This document shows positions 1 to 11,977 of a stretch of 64,000 bases of DNA, one piece after another. Each line of letters begins with the position of its first letter. Within the stretch, counting starts at the first letter, position 1. Source of the stretch: Pyronema omphalodes (Eukaryota; Ascomycota; Pezizomycetes; Pezizales; Pyronemataceae); assembly GCA_024516155.1 (NCBI GenBank), contig JAJJXM010000071.1, positions 124,001 to 188,000 on the forward strand. The letters run 5' to 3'. The notes beneath the pieces were generated by a model, which saw only the letters and a list, made by a program, of their open reading frames with translations, was not told where the DNA came from and ran no database searches. The position numbers were made by a program, and so were the translations under genes.

Positions 1-1512
1 AGAATAGCCTTCATCCCAGCTGCTGGATTGTATTCAAGCTAAAACACGGAGATGTATGCCCATGCCCTGGGAGGGCTGAGGTAACGGGTGTGAAAACGCG
101 GGATTTACTATGGTAATTGGAGGTTTTTACGAGCATTCGTACACAAAATAAAGTCGATTTTGTATTACTTGTGCATGCAACCCATGATAGCATTGAAATT
201 CTGAATGTCATTTTACCTGTTTGATAGTGACTATGTACATAAATAGTTGATTGTATTTCATAGAATAGACTTCTCCGGACTCTCTTTCTGCGTACGAACT
301 GTTTACTTGATAAATGATTTCTAGTGTCAGTGATGTCAGTATTGAAATTCGCCTAAACTTGCACCAAAAATAAATAACACACCACTCACTCAGACCAATA
401 CATATATACTTTAGATGATGCGACAGCCTTTTCCCAATCTTGGGCTGGGGTTACGTATATCAGCACTCCAAAAAAGATACCAATAAATATTTACTCCCGC
501 ACTGGAACAATACTGAGTGGTTCTAGCTGTTATGAGATCCTTATGATTAGCTCATTTGCGTTCCATAGCAACGGTCATTCCGGACATGGGAGCACAGAGT
601 CAGCGGGGCTGACTTGAAGTATACAGCCGTGAGTAACATACCCAGGAGTTTTACCTGCGTAATTGTCTCGATTTTCGGCTCAGTCTGCGTCATCCGTGGG
701 TAATTGGCACAGGTATTAGTGATGAGGATAATATGAGATCACACGATTCACATATCTGCATGATCTTCTAGTCTACACAACGCAATTACAGCTTTGTAAT
801 GACCACTTGGATCTTGTTGTTCAATTTTCTCAAAGAAATCTTGATGTCTGGGTCTTGAAAGTACTTTTTGTCACTTATTTAGTCAATATTGTAGAGTCCG
901 CGCGGGCAAAAACCACGCTTATGTTGCCGATGCTGTATTTATGGTTAATTCTATTTCATTATATTTTATTTTTTCGCTTCCTGGAAGCTGTCATTGGCTG
1001 TCCTATCGGACGACAGCAATGACCTACTTTACGAAGAAGGAACCGCCGCTAGAAATATGTGATTGTCAATTCTGAGATTGGCTGATATATGATGTTAAAA
1101 CTTAAAAGTAAAGAGAGATACGTCGAAGGACCCGCCATTTATTCCGGTTGCTCTACTAGCGGTCGACATGAGTTATAGATGGCCACTTCATACAATATTG
1201 CCGACGTACAAGCTCCAACTGAAAATATGCAAGTGCCTAACAATCACGAAACATCCGTAATATCCATCAAAAGGAGAAAATACAAAAGCAGCATGCTTCA
1301 AAATTTCATATATCGGAAAAACAAAAGAGATCATCCCTTATCCAGCAAAGCACCAAGCGATTGAAACGAAACTTGCTCCCACGAAATCCACCCTCATTTT
1401 ACCGAGCTGAATACCATTCTAAAACTATACAGATATCTCTGAAAACTGTAACAATACAAATTTATGCCCGCGTATCATCTACTATTATTATCCAGTCGAA
1501 TTCTATCCGAAG
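1..1512. other. Intergenic, no gene recognised
   Basis: This stretch is AT-rich and has only short ORFs with no recognisable domain, no convincing spliced model and no repeat I could pair. It is the downstream flank of the NLR gene that ends at 1513. Confidence 0.5.
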
Positions 1513-4500
1513 TTATTGAGAGTAACGGCCATCGATACCTCCGGCTGCCTGAAGTAGCTGAACAATTGAATCGTAGGCTTTATCAAATGCCCATGACAAT
1601 GCAGTCAGACCGAGTGTGTCCTTCGAATTGACGTCGATACCACCCGCCTGTAGGAGCAGCTTCAAAACTGAGCAGTGGCCGTTTTGAGATGCCAGTGACA
1701 ATGCTGTGTTGCCATTGATGTTCTTTGTGTTGACGAGGATGCCGTTCTCTTGCAGAAGGAGCTTCACGACCGAATGGTAACCATTTACGGATGCCAATGA
1801 CAACGCGGTGTTGCCATAATCGTCCTTCGAATTGATGTTGATACCACCCGTACCCAAGAGCAGCTTAACAACCAGATGTTGGCCGTTCTGAGAGGCCATT
1901 GAAAAGGCCGTGTCGCCATCAACGTTTTTTGAGTTGACGTAAATACTGTTCGCCTTCAGAAGCAGCTCCACAACTAAATGGTAACCATTTGCGGATGCTA
2001 ATAACAACGCCGTATCGCCATGATCATTCTTCGAGTTAATGTTGATACCATTGGTCTCTAGAAGCATCTTCACAATATCGTGGTGACCATTCGCGGATGC
2101 CAATGACAAAGCAGTCCAGCCGAAATCGTCTTTCGAGTTGAATTCGGTACCTTCCGCCTGCAGGAGCAACCCCACAACTGAACGGTAACAATGTGCCGAT
2201 GCCCACGACAAAGCAGTCCAGCCAGAATCAAATGGTGAGGTCACGTCAATACCGTCCGCCTGGAGGAGCAGCTCCAAGACCTTTTCGTGGCCATACACGG
2301 ATGCCAATGCCAATGCACTCCAGCCATAATCGTCCTTTGAGTTGACGTTAATACAATCTGCCTGTACGAGCAACTCCACGACTGAATTATGACCATTGCC
2401 GGATGCCAATATCAATGCAGTCTGGCCATTATTGTCCTGAGAGTTTATTTCGATACCACCTGCCTGAAGGAGCATCTTCACGACTAAATCGTGACCGTTG
2501 CTGGATGCGAATGACAACGCGGCCCGGTTATGATGATCCTTTGAGTTGACATCAATACCACTTGCCTGTAGGAGGAGGTTTACGACTAAATCGTGACCGT
2601 TGCTGGATGCGAATGACAACGCGGCCCGGTTATGATGATCCTTTGAGTTGACATCAATACCACTTGCCTGTAGGAGGAGGTTTACGACTGAATCGTGGCC
2701 TTCTGAGCATGCCCATGATAATGCAGTCATGCCGTTCATGTCTTTCATGTTTATGTCGATATCATCTACTTGTAGGAGCAGCCCAACAATTTCATCGTCA
2801 CCATCCATGGATGCCTCTATGATCACAGCCGGATGAAAACCGTACGTACAGTTGACGTTGATACCCTGCACCTGAAGGAGCAGCTTCACAGCTGAACGGC
2901 AACAATGTGCGGACGCCCACGACAAAACAGTCCAACCAGAACCAAATTGTGAGTTGACGTCAATGCCTTCCGCCTTAAGGAGCAGCTTCAAAGTTGAGTC
3001 GTGGCCATACACGGATGCCAATGCCAGTGCACTCCAGCCACGATCGTCCGTTGAGTTGACGTCAATACAATCCACCTGCAGGAGGAGGTCCACAACTGAG
3101 TCGTGGCCTTTTAGGGATGCCAATGACAACGCTGTACCGCCACTACGATCCATCGAGTTGACTTCGATACGTTCCGCCTGCAACAGCAGCTCCACGACTG
3201 AATTACGACCATTTACGGATGCCAATATCAATGCAGTCTGGCCATCCATCTTCCTTGAGTTGATTTCAATACCATCCGCGTTTAGGAGGACTTTCACCAG
3301 TGCATCATAGCCGTTTTGAGATGCCCAATGCAATGGAGTGTAGTGATTGTAATCAGATATGTTGACATCAGCGCCTCTGGACAAAAGAACACGCACAATT
3401 TCCTCATTACCGACTCTCGATGCCTGCAATAACATTGTGCTACCGCTTAACCAGAAATCGTAATCAATTGTCTGCTCGGATATATCAAGCAGCCTAAAAA
3501 AAGTATCCTGAAAGCCATAACTGATGGCAAACTGTAAGCGCAAATGAATTTGTGTTGTGGAGGTGTATTGATCTTTAGCGCTGTTTTGACGCCGACTCGG
3601 ATAATCAAATGGCGATAGAAATGTTGCGCGGAATCCTGTCGAAATGCAGTTCAGATCCACTTTATCGGGAAACAACTTATGAATCATATCATCCTTGCAT
3701 CCACTATAATATTTTAAATGATGGCCAAAGTTTTTGGTGGTGTAATCAAGAAGGCAGAACCTCGCCTGACGTTCCTCCTTGATTTGTGGCGAGACTTCCA
3801 ATGCCGAAGGGTTAATGTCGTGTTGATCGTCTTTGAATCGCATATACTGCAGGCATGTGTAGGCGATTTCGCTATGGCCGTTCGTGAATATTTCGCCGGC
3901 ATCATATAACTGCGTCAAGTGATCGTGGAGAGATTTATGCACAAGACGGACAGTGGAAGTCTCGTCATCGAAAACAATCAGGCCAAGACACCAATCCAGC
4001 AGTGATTTCTCGGAAGGAAGGTTATCCCAGTCTACGGTCTGATCATATGCTAGCGGCAGTTTTACGGCTTGTATTTTGCTCGGATCGATTGTAACGGACA
4101 GAGCGTGGCGTAACTCGGCGACGGTCAATGGTCGCTGGGCCAGAAATGTCCACTTGAGAACTTCCATAGCTTGTTGTGATCGCTGAACCTTTTGGTTCTT
4201 TATTCTAGTGATAGTAATTTCAAATGCTCCTTCGAGTTTAGTGGCCATATTAGAAAGTGCGTCACGTCTCTTGCGGATAGTCGTTTCGTCTAACACGGTT
4301 TTTATTTGCAGAGCCGGGAGCAGAAACCTGGATGGAACATTTGTTTTAGCGATGTACTATTTCCACCATCAACGCGGATGGTTAAAGGAATCTTATGCAT
4401 CCACGATTGTGACACCTTATCGAGAAGCGACCAGAAAACTTACATTCCGTCAGAGTTATCGATAATCGTGTCCAGAATTTCGTTCCTGAGCTGCTCATTC

Positions 4501-6944
4501 ATACAGTCGCTGTTCTCGTCAATATCAATTTCATGAGAAATAGATATTCGAATGTCGTCCGGGTGTGCCTTCAAACATATATGGCCAGAAGTACCGAGTC
4601 CCAAATATCGATTCATCAGTTCTTCCCATTTGATATGTGGTCTGGTCGTGAAGAATATGCGGATCATAGTTGCTTGGCTACATTCGCTGGAAACATTTGC
4701 CAAGGCTTGTATAAATTCTCGACGGTGCTGTTCGTTACACTCGTCCAATGCATCGATGCACACGTAAAGCCTTCGTAGCTGCTTAACGCAGTCACCCAAT
4801 AATCGACATGTGAGTGCTAAATCAAAAATACGATTTTCGTTGATACGCTTTCCTAAGTCGGTGATGGTACCCAGAGGTAAGTATCCCGATTCGTTGAGTC
4901 TTGCTATGACTTGCTTCAAGAGTACGCCAATCATGTTCACCGGAGTTTGCTTCTCATCGTCTAGGTAATCGCAATATAGGCAAGCGACACAAGCCTTTTC
5001 TTCCGAAGAGAATTTGGTCTCGAGATGCTCGATGACCAGGGAACTTCGTGGTGCAAAGTTAGCAAGTTGAAACTGAAAAAGCCTTTGGTTTAATGACGCA
5101 CCAGATGACAGACTTGCCCGCACCAGGTATTCCGGAGCATGCTAAAACCGAACCCTTATTGCCATCGTCTGACTCACAGTCCCTCCATTTCTCGAATGCC
5201 GGTTCACGTAGAAACCAATCTCCTGTGCCTTCGAGCCGTTTTTGCCGGATGTCTTGGTGTCTTTTATAGGATTCTAGCGGTGAAATAAAAGTCATAATCT
5301 GCCGTATTTCATTACCTTCAAATTATCAGTTGGTTACTTGTGTAATGATTTCTATGGTGTCACCTGGTAGTTTCTCTCGAACCCCATCTTTTTCGTACGT
5401 TTCTCTTATTTCCTTGATTTTGGTAATGACTCGCTGATAGTGCTTATCCGATTCAGACCGGAACTTGACCATCAAAGAATGGTCTGCGCGGATTTCAATT
5501 CTATTGCAATCCTCCGATACAGAGCATACAGCGGATTCTCGAGGTACCATTCGAATTGGTGCGCCGCAACGCTTTGCTTCGCCATTCGCAAATGTCTTCA
5601 TCAAGTCAGCTCTTTTTCGTGATGGCGATTTAGCTATTTCTATCATGCGTTCTGTTACCTACTTCGACGGAGAGCGTGTCTTCACTTTCATAGAAGGAGA
5701 CAATGGTAGATCTCTTCATGCCCTTGTGACAAATCTTGAAATCGCTTTCTAGTTCAACGAGGTATTGGGAGCTCGTGCTGATATCTCGGAGAAAGTGCTT
5801 GTTCTCATTTCCCTCTGCTAGCATCTCGATGCTCTTCGGGTTGAGACCTTGATGAGGGACCCCAAAGAAAATCAGACCAATGCATGATCGATGAAAGGAT
5901 TTGTCATTCGTGGAATTTCCTTTACTGGCATCCACTAGTGCCTGAGACTCGCTTTAGTACATCAGTGGCAGTGTTGGTAAGCGGGAGAAACTCACCTTCT
6001 GCAAAACCAACCCCCCGAGACTATGTCCAATAAGTATCAAAGGTCGACTCACCGTCTAAGATCATGCAAAGTGAGCTCACACATCATGACAGAAAAATCA
6101 AAAACCGAAGCATAAGCGCAAGGCTGGTTACCTCATGTTCTCTCACTTGTTTGACGTCCTCGAGAAAATTCCGAGACAGGGCCGTAATAAAAGTTGTGCT
6201 TTTTTCATTCCGAATGCTGGAATAGTAACCCCAAGTGAAAACCCGGATATCAGAAAATTCAAGACGCAAGTAGTCCCGCAACCACATTCTGTCGGCTCGG
6301 TCAGGCGATTTCCATGATCCGAATGCATGCGCGGAAAGTCCTGTAACCGCGATTATGCTGATTTGTATCCATCAGTACGTCGTAGTAATAATCGTTCCCG
6401 ATGTAGTTCGTGTCTGAGAGGCTTACTCGTATTTCGCAGTAGTTCCTATAGGGGCGTATAGAGGCGTCATGCTATAAAAATCGCAGTCGACGGTGACAAG
6501 GATCGGTACTGCTCGTTTCTGAATTTGCACATCTTCCATACGTGTATGTCTTTCATCATCTGGCTGGAATCTTGTACGTTTATTGTGTTCCGGCTGATAT
6601 AGAGCCGTCGAAACCTGCCGCTTTGTCAACTGAAGAGAGATTTCATGACCAGGCTTGCATCTCGCGAACACATCTGGCTCTCGATGGAACGAAACCGTTG
6701 CAACCTGCCAAGATCTGTAGGGTGCCAAAGAGAATACTACTGAATTCCCTTCAATCAATCCTTCATCGATTTGCAGCGAATCCAAACATGTGCGTAAAAC
6801 ACCAGCATTTATATCCGGAGGCACCTCCGACACTCGGAACGTCCGGCATCGTAGCGGTAGAGGGGTGGATAGATCGATTATGCGCGTATTGAGGACTTGA
6901 CCTGCAACATCTGCGGATCGATAACCTGGTTGTTGAGAGGCCAT
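1513..6944 (-). CDS. NLR/STAND-like protein: hydrolase-like domain, NACHT, 19 ankyrin repeats
   Basis: Spliced from eight exons: 6944-6427, 6357-6132, 6055-5996, 5941-5663, 5595-5364, 5315-5102, 5043-4444, 4327-1513. All phases match, giving about 1647 residues. Residues 1-172 are an N-terminal region common in fungal NLRs. Residues 173-438 look like a SesB/SERAC1-type alpha/beta hydrolase, with IIAVTGLSAHAFGSW, the elbow GHSLGG (Ser260), FFGVPHQGL, and a late ADHS (His400). The NACHT follows, with Walker A GIPGAGKS near 500-507 and Walker B LYVCIDALDE near 602-611. Ankyrin repeats fill about 1003-1640. By analogy with fungal NLRs it probably senses non-self or cell damage and triggers a response through the N-terminal domain; that role is inferred. 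The reading frame is intact. The small introns at 5596-5662 and 5316-5363 are the least certain. An alternative donor exists for the latter (GTAACC, 39 bp intron). Confidence 0.88.
2481..2684 (-). repeat. Two identical 102-bp ankyrin-repeat units
   Basis: Bases 2481-2582 and 2583-2684 are identical, head to tail, and each encodes one 34-residue ankyrin repeat (ending ...VNSKDHHNR in both). The remaining ankyrin units of the gene differ at many positions, so this pair is the youngest duplication in the array. Confidence 0.95.
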
Positions 6945-7163
6945 GGCTTGAAACTTTCAAAGACCGTTGGTATTGCCGGAATGAAGAGCGTCGACGATGA
7001 AAAGTAGGCTATGCTAACACCGATGGGGTAAACGCAGTGTGCTTCTGGAGTGTTTAGCTTGGCGCTTACTGTATGTATGCAGCGAGTACACACATATTTG
7101 ATTATTAATTTATGTCTAACATGCATCATGCTGCGGTGTCGGCAACTTGGTACATACATGATA

Positions 7164-7529
7164 CAGTCGACTCGGTTTATAAGGGTACGCCGGGACCGAA
7201 GGGGTGTACCCTTATATGATGTATATTCTTAAAGACCGAGGGGCTTGGCACGAGTGATTGATCGAGATGCACAGATCTGGGGTAGTGCGGAGGTAAGTGG
7301 AGTCCTAGCGCCACACAAATTGCACCATAGCCACACAAATTGCACTATAGCCACATCACCAGCTGCCCCACTGTATAAGGGTACCATACAAATTTTCGGC
7401 ATTTTCATAAGGATATTCTAGTACACTGTGATACCCTTAATTCCCATACAAAAACCGTCGGGACCGCGGCAGGTACCCTTCTACAGTGGGTATTCTTATA
7501 GATAGTATCCTTATAACCCGAGTCGACTG
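7164..7529. mobile_element. Non-autonomous TIR element with TA target duplication (MITE)
   Basis: The left end 7164-7188 (CAGTCGACTCGGTTTATAAG...) is matched in inverse at 7505-7529 with 23 of 25 identical bases. TA lies directly outside both ends (7162-7163 and 7530-7531), which fits Tc1/mariner/pogo-type insertion. The interior has no transposase ORF. A second inverted repeat, 7367-7385 against 7472-7490 (CCCACTGTA[T/G]AAGGGTACC), is nested inside. The motif TATAAGGGTAC or close variants occurs about six times in both orientations. Confidence 0.75.
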
Positions 7530-8992
7530 TACATCATATGTACTGATATTCGACCCCGCACCTCGCGTTCGGACGTAGCCGATCTCTCCGATATATACGC
7601 TAGCCCGAAAACGGTGCCACAGCGGCAATGTATTGAATAGAAATCTCAACAGTGAAAGAAGCAGTTTAATAATGATGTTCAGGTCAGTAATTACACATTA
7701 CCGTCCTACGAGCTCATACATTCAATTATTCGTATTCCTCACGACTCTCCTGATATCCTGCATCAATACTTATACATAGTGGAATTTCGCGGCTAATCTC
7801 TCTACCCCTTTGCGTTGAACCCGTCACCAATAATATCAAGGTTACACGATTCCGGACAGCCCGTGCGCTTGTTAAGAACTCGGTGGCCTCCTTGCATGGC
7901 GCTGTTAAAATGGACGAGGGCAAGCACAGAGCACATACAATAGCGCCACCATCTTTGGGCACGAGTATCAATAATGCACCACAGCCCACCCCGCCAAAAT
8001 AATGACTGTGATATAAATGATCCTCTCCCATTCCTCCCTGCGCATTCTACCTAAACCTGCGCATTATTTCAGTCGAGATGCGGCCATATCATGTTACACA
8101 AACCTCGCACCCACAAACGGCCGCCTCCTACCCCCCTTGTGGTTGTATGAGCTGAGTTGGACGGGTTGCGGCCCAAAAATGTCAAACCCTGGAATACCCA
8201 GACGCATGGTTTTTATGACCCCCACTGGAACCCCAATGATGATGTCTTTATCAAATGCTAACATGATCAGAATGACATTCCGGGGTTGTTAAATATGCCA
8301 TAAAACTAGCTGAGCTTCAACACGTCTGCTCAGCCCAGGGTTTAAACGGCGAGTGGCGGTCCCCAATAACTTCCGGTTATTGGTACAAATTATTGTCATC
8401 AGTAGCAGCACCACAGGCTATGAAACAATGGAGTTGAGTTCAAGGTGAGGCATCGGAAACCGACGTTAAGCCGGCTCCCCGAAAAAGCCAAAAAGTACCG
8501 ATTAAAAAATGTCATCGACGAGGCGTAAAGGGCAGATTCCGTAAGCTCTATCTGCGAATAAAGGCGACAGCAGCTACTCTCAGTACACCCACAGCCGGTT
8601 GCATAATTTCCGATTTCAGCGACTGCAGACTTAGGTCTTGTTTAGTCCCCAGTGTTGGGTACCTTTCCGAACACAAAAAAATAATAATTTGGGGAAAAAG
8701 TTAGATATGATGAAAAAAAGGTTGAGAATAGAGCACAAATAAAAATCCGGCACTTCATTAAAATATATCCAGCATGAATGAACACGATGGAATATAATGC
8801 GGCATCTTCTCCCCTGGGTCTTGGTGGAAACAATGTTTCCCACTGTGATTTTTGCGTCGATAGATGGTCCAGAACAACCCCTCAAAGAAGGGTTGAAACT
8901 CCTTGGGCCCTTTATCTGAAAACAACTCCCACTATAATCAAATCAAATACCTCTTAGACTCGGACCATCGCCAGAACTGGTCTCCAGCAAAG
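7530..8992. other. Intergenic, no gene recognised
   Basis: No supported gene was found. An AT-rich block at about 8631-8900 starts with GGTCTTGTTTAGTCCC after TTA and could be the eroded end of a TIR element, but no convincing partner end or target duplication is visible. The final bases are the 5' flank of the next gene. Confidence 0.4.
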
Positions 8993-10584
8993 ATGGAATC
9001 TATGACAACTCCATCTCAATCAGCAGATCGTCAACCTTCCTTCGCCAGTCAAGGTAACCCCGGTATGGATCACCAAAATGCGGACCAACACGCCGACTTC
9101 CGCTCGAAGCTTTGGAATTCCCCATATCCCGGCCAATCTTCCAGTGACAACGATAACGATAACGCCAACCAGTATAGCACGACCGATGCCGTTCCAGGTT
9201 TGAATGTTTTAGGCAACGTAACCAACAGATCTACTATCAGCCCAAAAAGCTCAATCAGTGCAACCCATGCCCGGAAAAATGCCGTCATTAGTCCGATCGT
9301 GACTGATATTACACCCGACATTCATCCGGAGGTTGGTATTCGATCTCCTCCGGGACTGAGCAGGCGGTCGATCGTCTTTGGCGACTTTGAGCCACGTATG
9401 GCAGTTGAAGATGATGCTGCGGGTTTGGCGTATACGGATGGTCTTTGGATGCATTCCGGTGCCGGAGATGCGTTAATCCATTCACCCAAAGTCAATCGTG
9501 CAGACGACTGGAGCATCGAAAAATTTGGTTCAAAAAGTGACGATATCCATGCTGATTCTTTTGATGCATTTAACCTCTCAGCGGATTCTACCATTTGGCA
9601 CGAGCAGTTCCAGCTTACTCCATTGGCCACTCAGGGCAAGAGCCAATTCGAAACCCCCATTGCACTCGTCCTGACGGAGCCGACACCGGTACGCGAGGAA
9701 TTTGATTTGCTGGAAATCAACGAACCTCCTAAACAGCAAGCCAATAGTACTCTCGCGGTTGATACCACACTTATTGACACCACAGTCGATTGTAACAATC
9801 TCCGCGATATCGACAGCGAATTGTGGATCCCTGAATCTTCTGGGCTTCGACGCAGTCTTCGTGCCCCTCCTGGATTGAGCCACCCTTCCGCAACCCCTTT
9901 GCAAGGTTCCAGCAACAATACACTTTCACCCCCAGGGCCTTCTACTGTTACTAGACCTCCTCCGGGATTGACCAAATCTCGTAGTTTCGGCTCTCCGCTT
10001 TCACCCCAAGGTTATCCCGGAAACCTGTCCACCCTTTCCGGATCTAACTTCCCCCACACTGACAACAGCAACGTCAAAAAGGAGGATGATCTCATCATGG
10101 CTGAGGAATATGTGGGATTACCTGCATCCTTCGGCATCGCTCGGACCACCAGCACCCCTACACACGGCGTCAATAGCGCTAGTTTCCAAATGCAACAACG
10201 TAGTCTGAAGAATTCCCTTCTCACTGAACTCAAGGAATCTCTTGTATCAGCCGGGTCCTCGCAGTCCTCTTTGGCTCCTGTGGAAAATACCGACATCTCC
10301 TTGTCACCGGCACAGAACCCCCCTCGCTGGCTTTTCACTCGGAATGGCTACAAGTCACGATGGGCTGAAAACGTGGTTGACAGGCCTCGTAACGAATACC
10401 TTTCGCAGGAGGACCTCGATAACCGCCGTAAGCGGTACAAAAGACTCCTCCAGAGACGTATGTACCTCAATCACCAAGCCAGTCCTGGAATTAATTTTGC
10501 TAATCTGATATTGCAGTTCCGGCTCTTTACGTCTATGGAAACGAGAAACCGCCGATCATTGAGTTTGTTGGGGCTGGTTGGTAA
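8993..10584 (+). CDS. Hypothetical disordered protein with repeated PPGL motifs
   Basis: Two exons: 8993-10457 and 10517-10584. They are separated by a textbook intron (GTATGT donor, GCTAATC branch, TTGCAG acceptor), giving about 510 residues. Reading through the intron instead gives an implausible tail, so I prefer the spliced end, which reads LPALYVYGNEKPPIIEFVG and then GW. I chose the ATG at 8993 because the open frame upstream has no ATG start. The protein is rich in Ser, Pro, Asn and Asp and looks disordered. It carries PPGL or PPG-S/T motifs near residues 119, 292, 313 and 322. A basic segment (NRRKRYKRLLQRR) sits just before the splice site. No family is recognised and no function is proposed. 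The conserved-looking C-terminus suggests a binding tail. Confidence 0.7.
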
Positions 10585-10898
10585 CGGGCTAGCTGTTCTG
10601 CGGCGGCGGCTGGCAAGTTTGTCTGTGGTTGCGGTGTGTCACTGGCTTCGTGTTTTCTCTTTTCATCTTATTGTCACAGAAAAAGCTTTGTTACAGTCAC
10701 GGTTAGGTAGTGGTTGCTGGCTTGCTGTCTAAGACAGACTGTCATACCCATATGTACTTAACCACCAATGGCAAAAAGAAAAAGAAACCCCCCCATTTTC
10801 TTGCATTGCGAGCTATTTGTGGTCACCAGTGTTTCACAACCAAATAATGGTCTACAATCTTGTTTCAGTTCTACAAGTTTATTTATTGAATTACATGA

Positions 10899-11767
10899 CT
10901 AATTATCAGTCACCATGATAAAAGATACATGTATAAGGTACGCATGAAATGTAACAAACAAAGCGTAAGTAAAATGAATCTCCTCACCACACGTGTCAAT
11001 TACGCCTTTTACGCCATTAGTTCCCCGTCTTAGGAAACTCATAGTGGTAGTCTCAGTGGCAGGTGTAGCAGCCGTAGCCGGTGTTTCCTCTGTTGTCGAA
11101 ACAGCAGCTGTCGTCGGGACATGAAAGATGTTCCGAAGCTCGAGGTGATCGGTAATTCTCCTGCGAGGCTGCGAATCCCGAAGTATGTGCCATGGCTCTT
11201 GCTCCGATGAACCAAACGCTTCATGAGGTGAGGGGGTAGCTCGATGCGGCTGTGAACGGCCTTTTTGGGAACCGGCAATGGCTTCTCCGGGTCCTCACCG
11301 AACTGGATAAGAACACGCCGACGGCACACCATTGCAAGCTTCCGAACCTCATAGCGGTTGGTTGGTAGGTGATCTCTGGCAGTAGCTGGATCCACTCTCT
11401 CGTTCTCTGTACCAGAAACGACAGACTGGATTGCGTCACAGCCGTCTTCAAGGGACTCGGAGGCGACAGGAATCAAGCAGCTCAGTAAGTCTGCTTCACA
11501 TTTTCTCAATCTCACGTTCCTTGCGAACTCGAACTCGTAGGCCGACGGAAACGGGTCGGGTGAAATAGCGTTCTCGGTGTACGGATCGTAGTCGAGGTCG
11601 CGGAGAGAGTACTCGGAGCCGGCCATAGAATGAACGGAGGCTGTTCCAGAGTCCAAAACTAGGAGGGGCTGAGACTCGAAGGCTCCTGGAAAGAAGGCGG
11701 GGTGGGCCAGGTAGAGTAAGGCCTCTTTTCTGCGAGGCTGGGGCTTGGATACAGTGCCAGAGGACAT
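10899..11767 (-). CDS. Hypothetical protein, two exons
   Basis: The start is the ATG at 11767 (MSSGTVSKPQPRRKEALLYL). Exon 1 is 11767-11299. I propose an intron 11298-11219 (GTGAGG donor, AAG acceptor) that shifts into a frame ending at 10899, giving about 262 residues. That second frame is rich in Thr/Ala (TTAAVSTTEETPATAATPAT), whereas the unspliced frame ends at 11039 in an Arg/Leu-rich tail that looks like an out-of-frame shadow. The middle has YDPYTENAISPDP and a basic RRRVLIQF stretch. No domain is recognised. The first 25 codons and their 5' flank are duplicated upstream (11888-11977). The 3' end model is uncertain. Confidence 0.5.
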
Positions 11768-11977
11768 TGTGTAAAGAGTAGAATATCGGATCCGAGTGGT
11801 AAGGAAAGATGAATATCCAGAAGACAACGATGGTGAGTTGTAGTGCTGATCGTGTGAAACGAGAAATCGCAATTGGAGGGGAGGACGACATTGGCCAAGT
11901 AGAGTAAGGCCTCTCTCCTGCAAGGCTGAGGCTTGGACACAGTACCAGAGGGCATTGTGCAAAGAGCAGGAAATCGC
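11698..11977 (-). repeat. Duplicated start region of the 10899-11767 gene
   Basis: About 80-90 bp at 11698-11790 are repeated at 11888-11977 with a 188-bp period. Both copies include an ATG in matching context and encode M[S/P]SGTVSKPQP followed by a similar R-rich stretch and EALLYLA. The upstream copy then diverges. Confidence 0.8.

Noticed and set aside
2648..3310. Plus-strand ORFs opposite the ankyrin array
   Set aside because: They mirror the 102-bp ankyrin repeats on the other strand and have no domain of their own.
7726..8031. 101-codon minus-strand ORF
   Set aside because: No recognisable motif, no supported promoter or splice context; likely chance.
8631..8900. Possible TIR element with GGTCTTGTTTAGTCC end
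   Set aside because: The best opposite end is weakly similar and the flanking three bases differ (TTA and CTC), so no target duplication.
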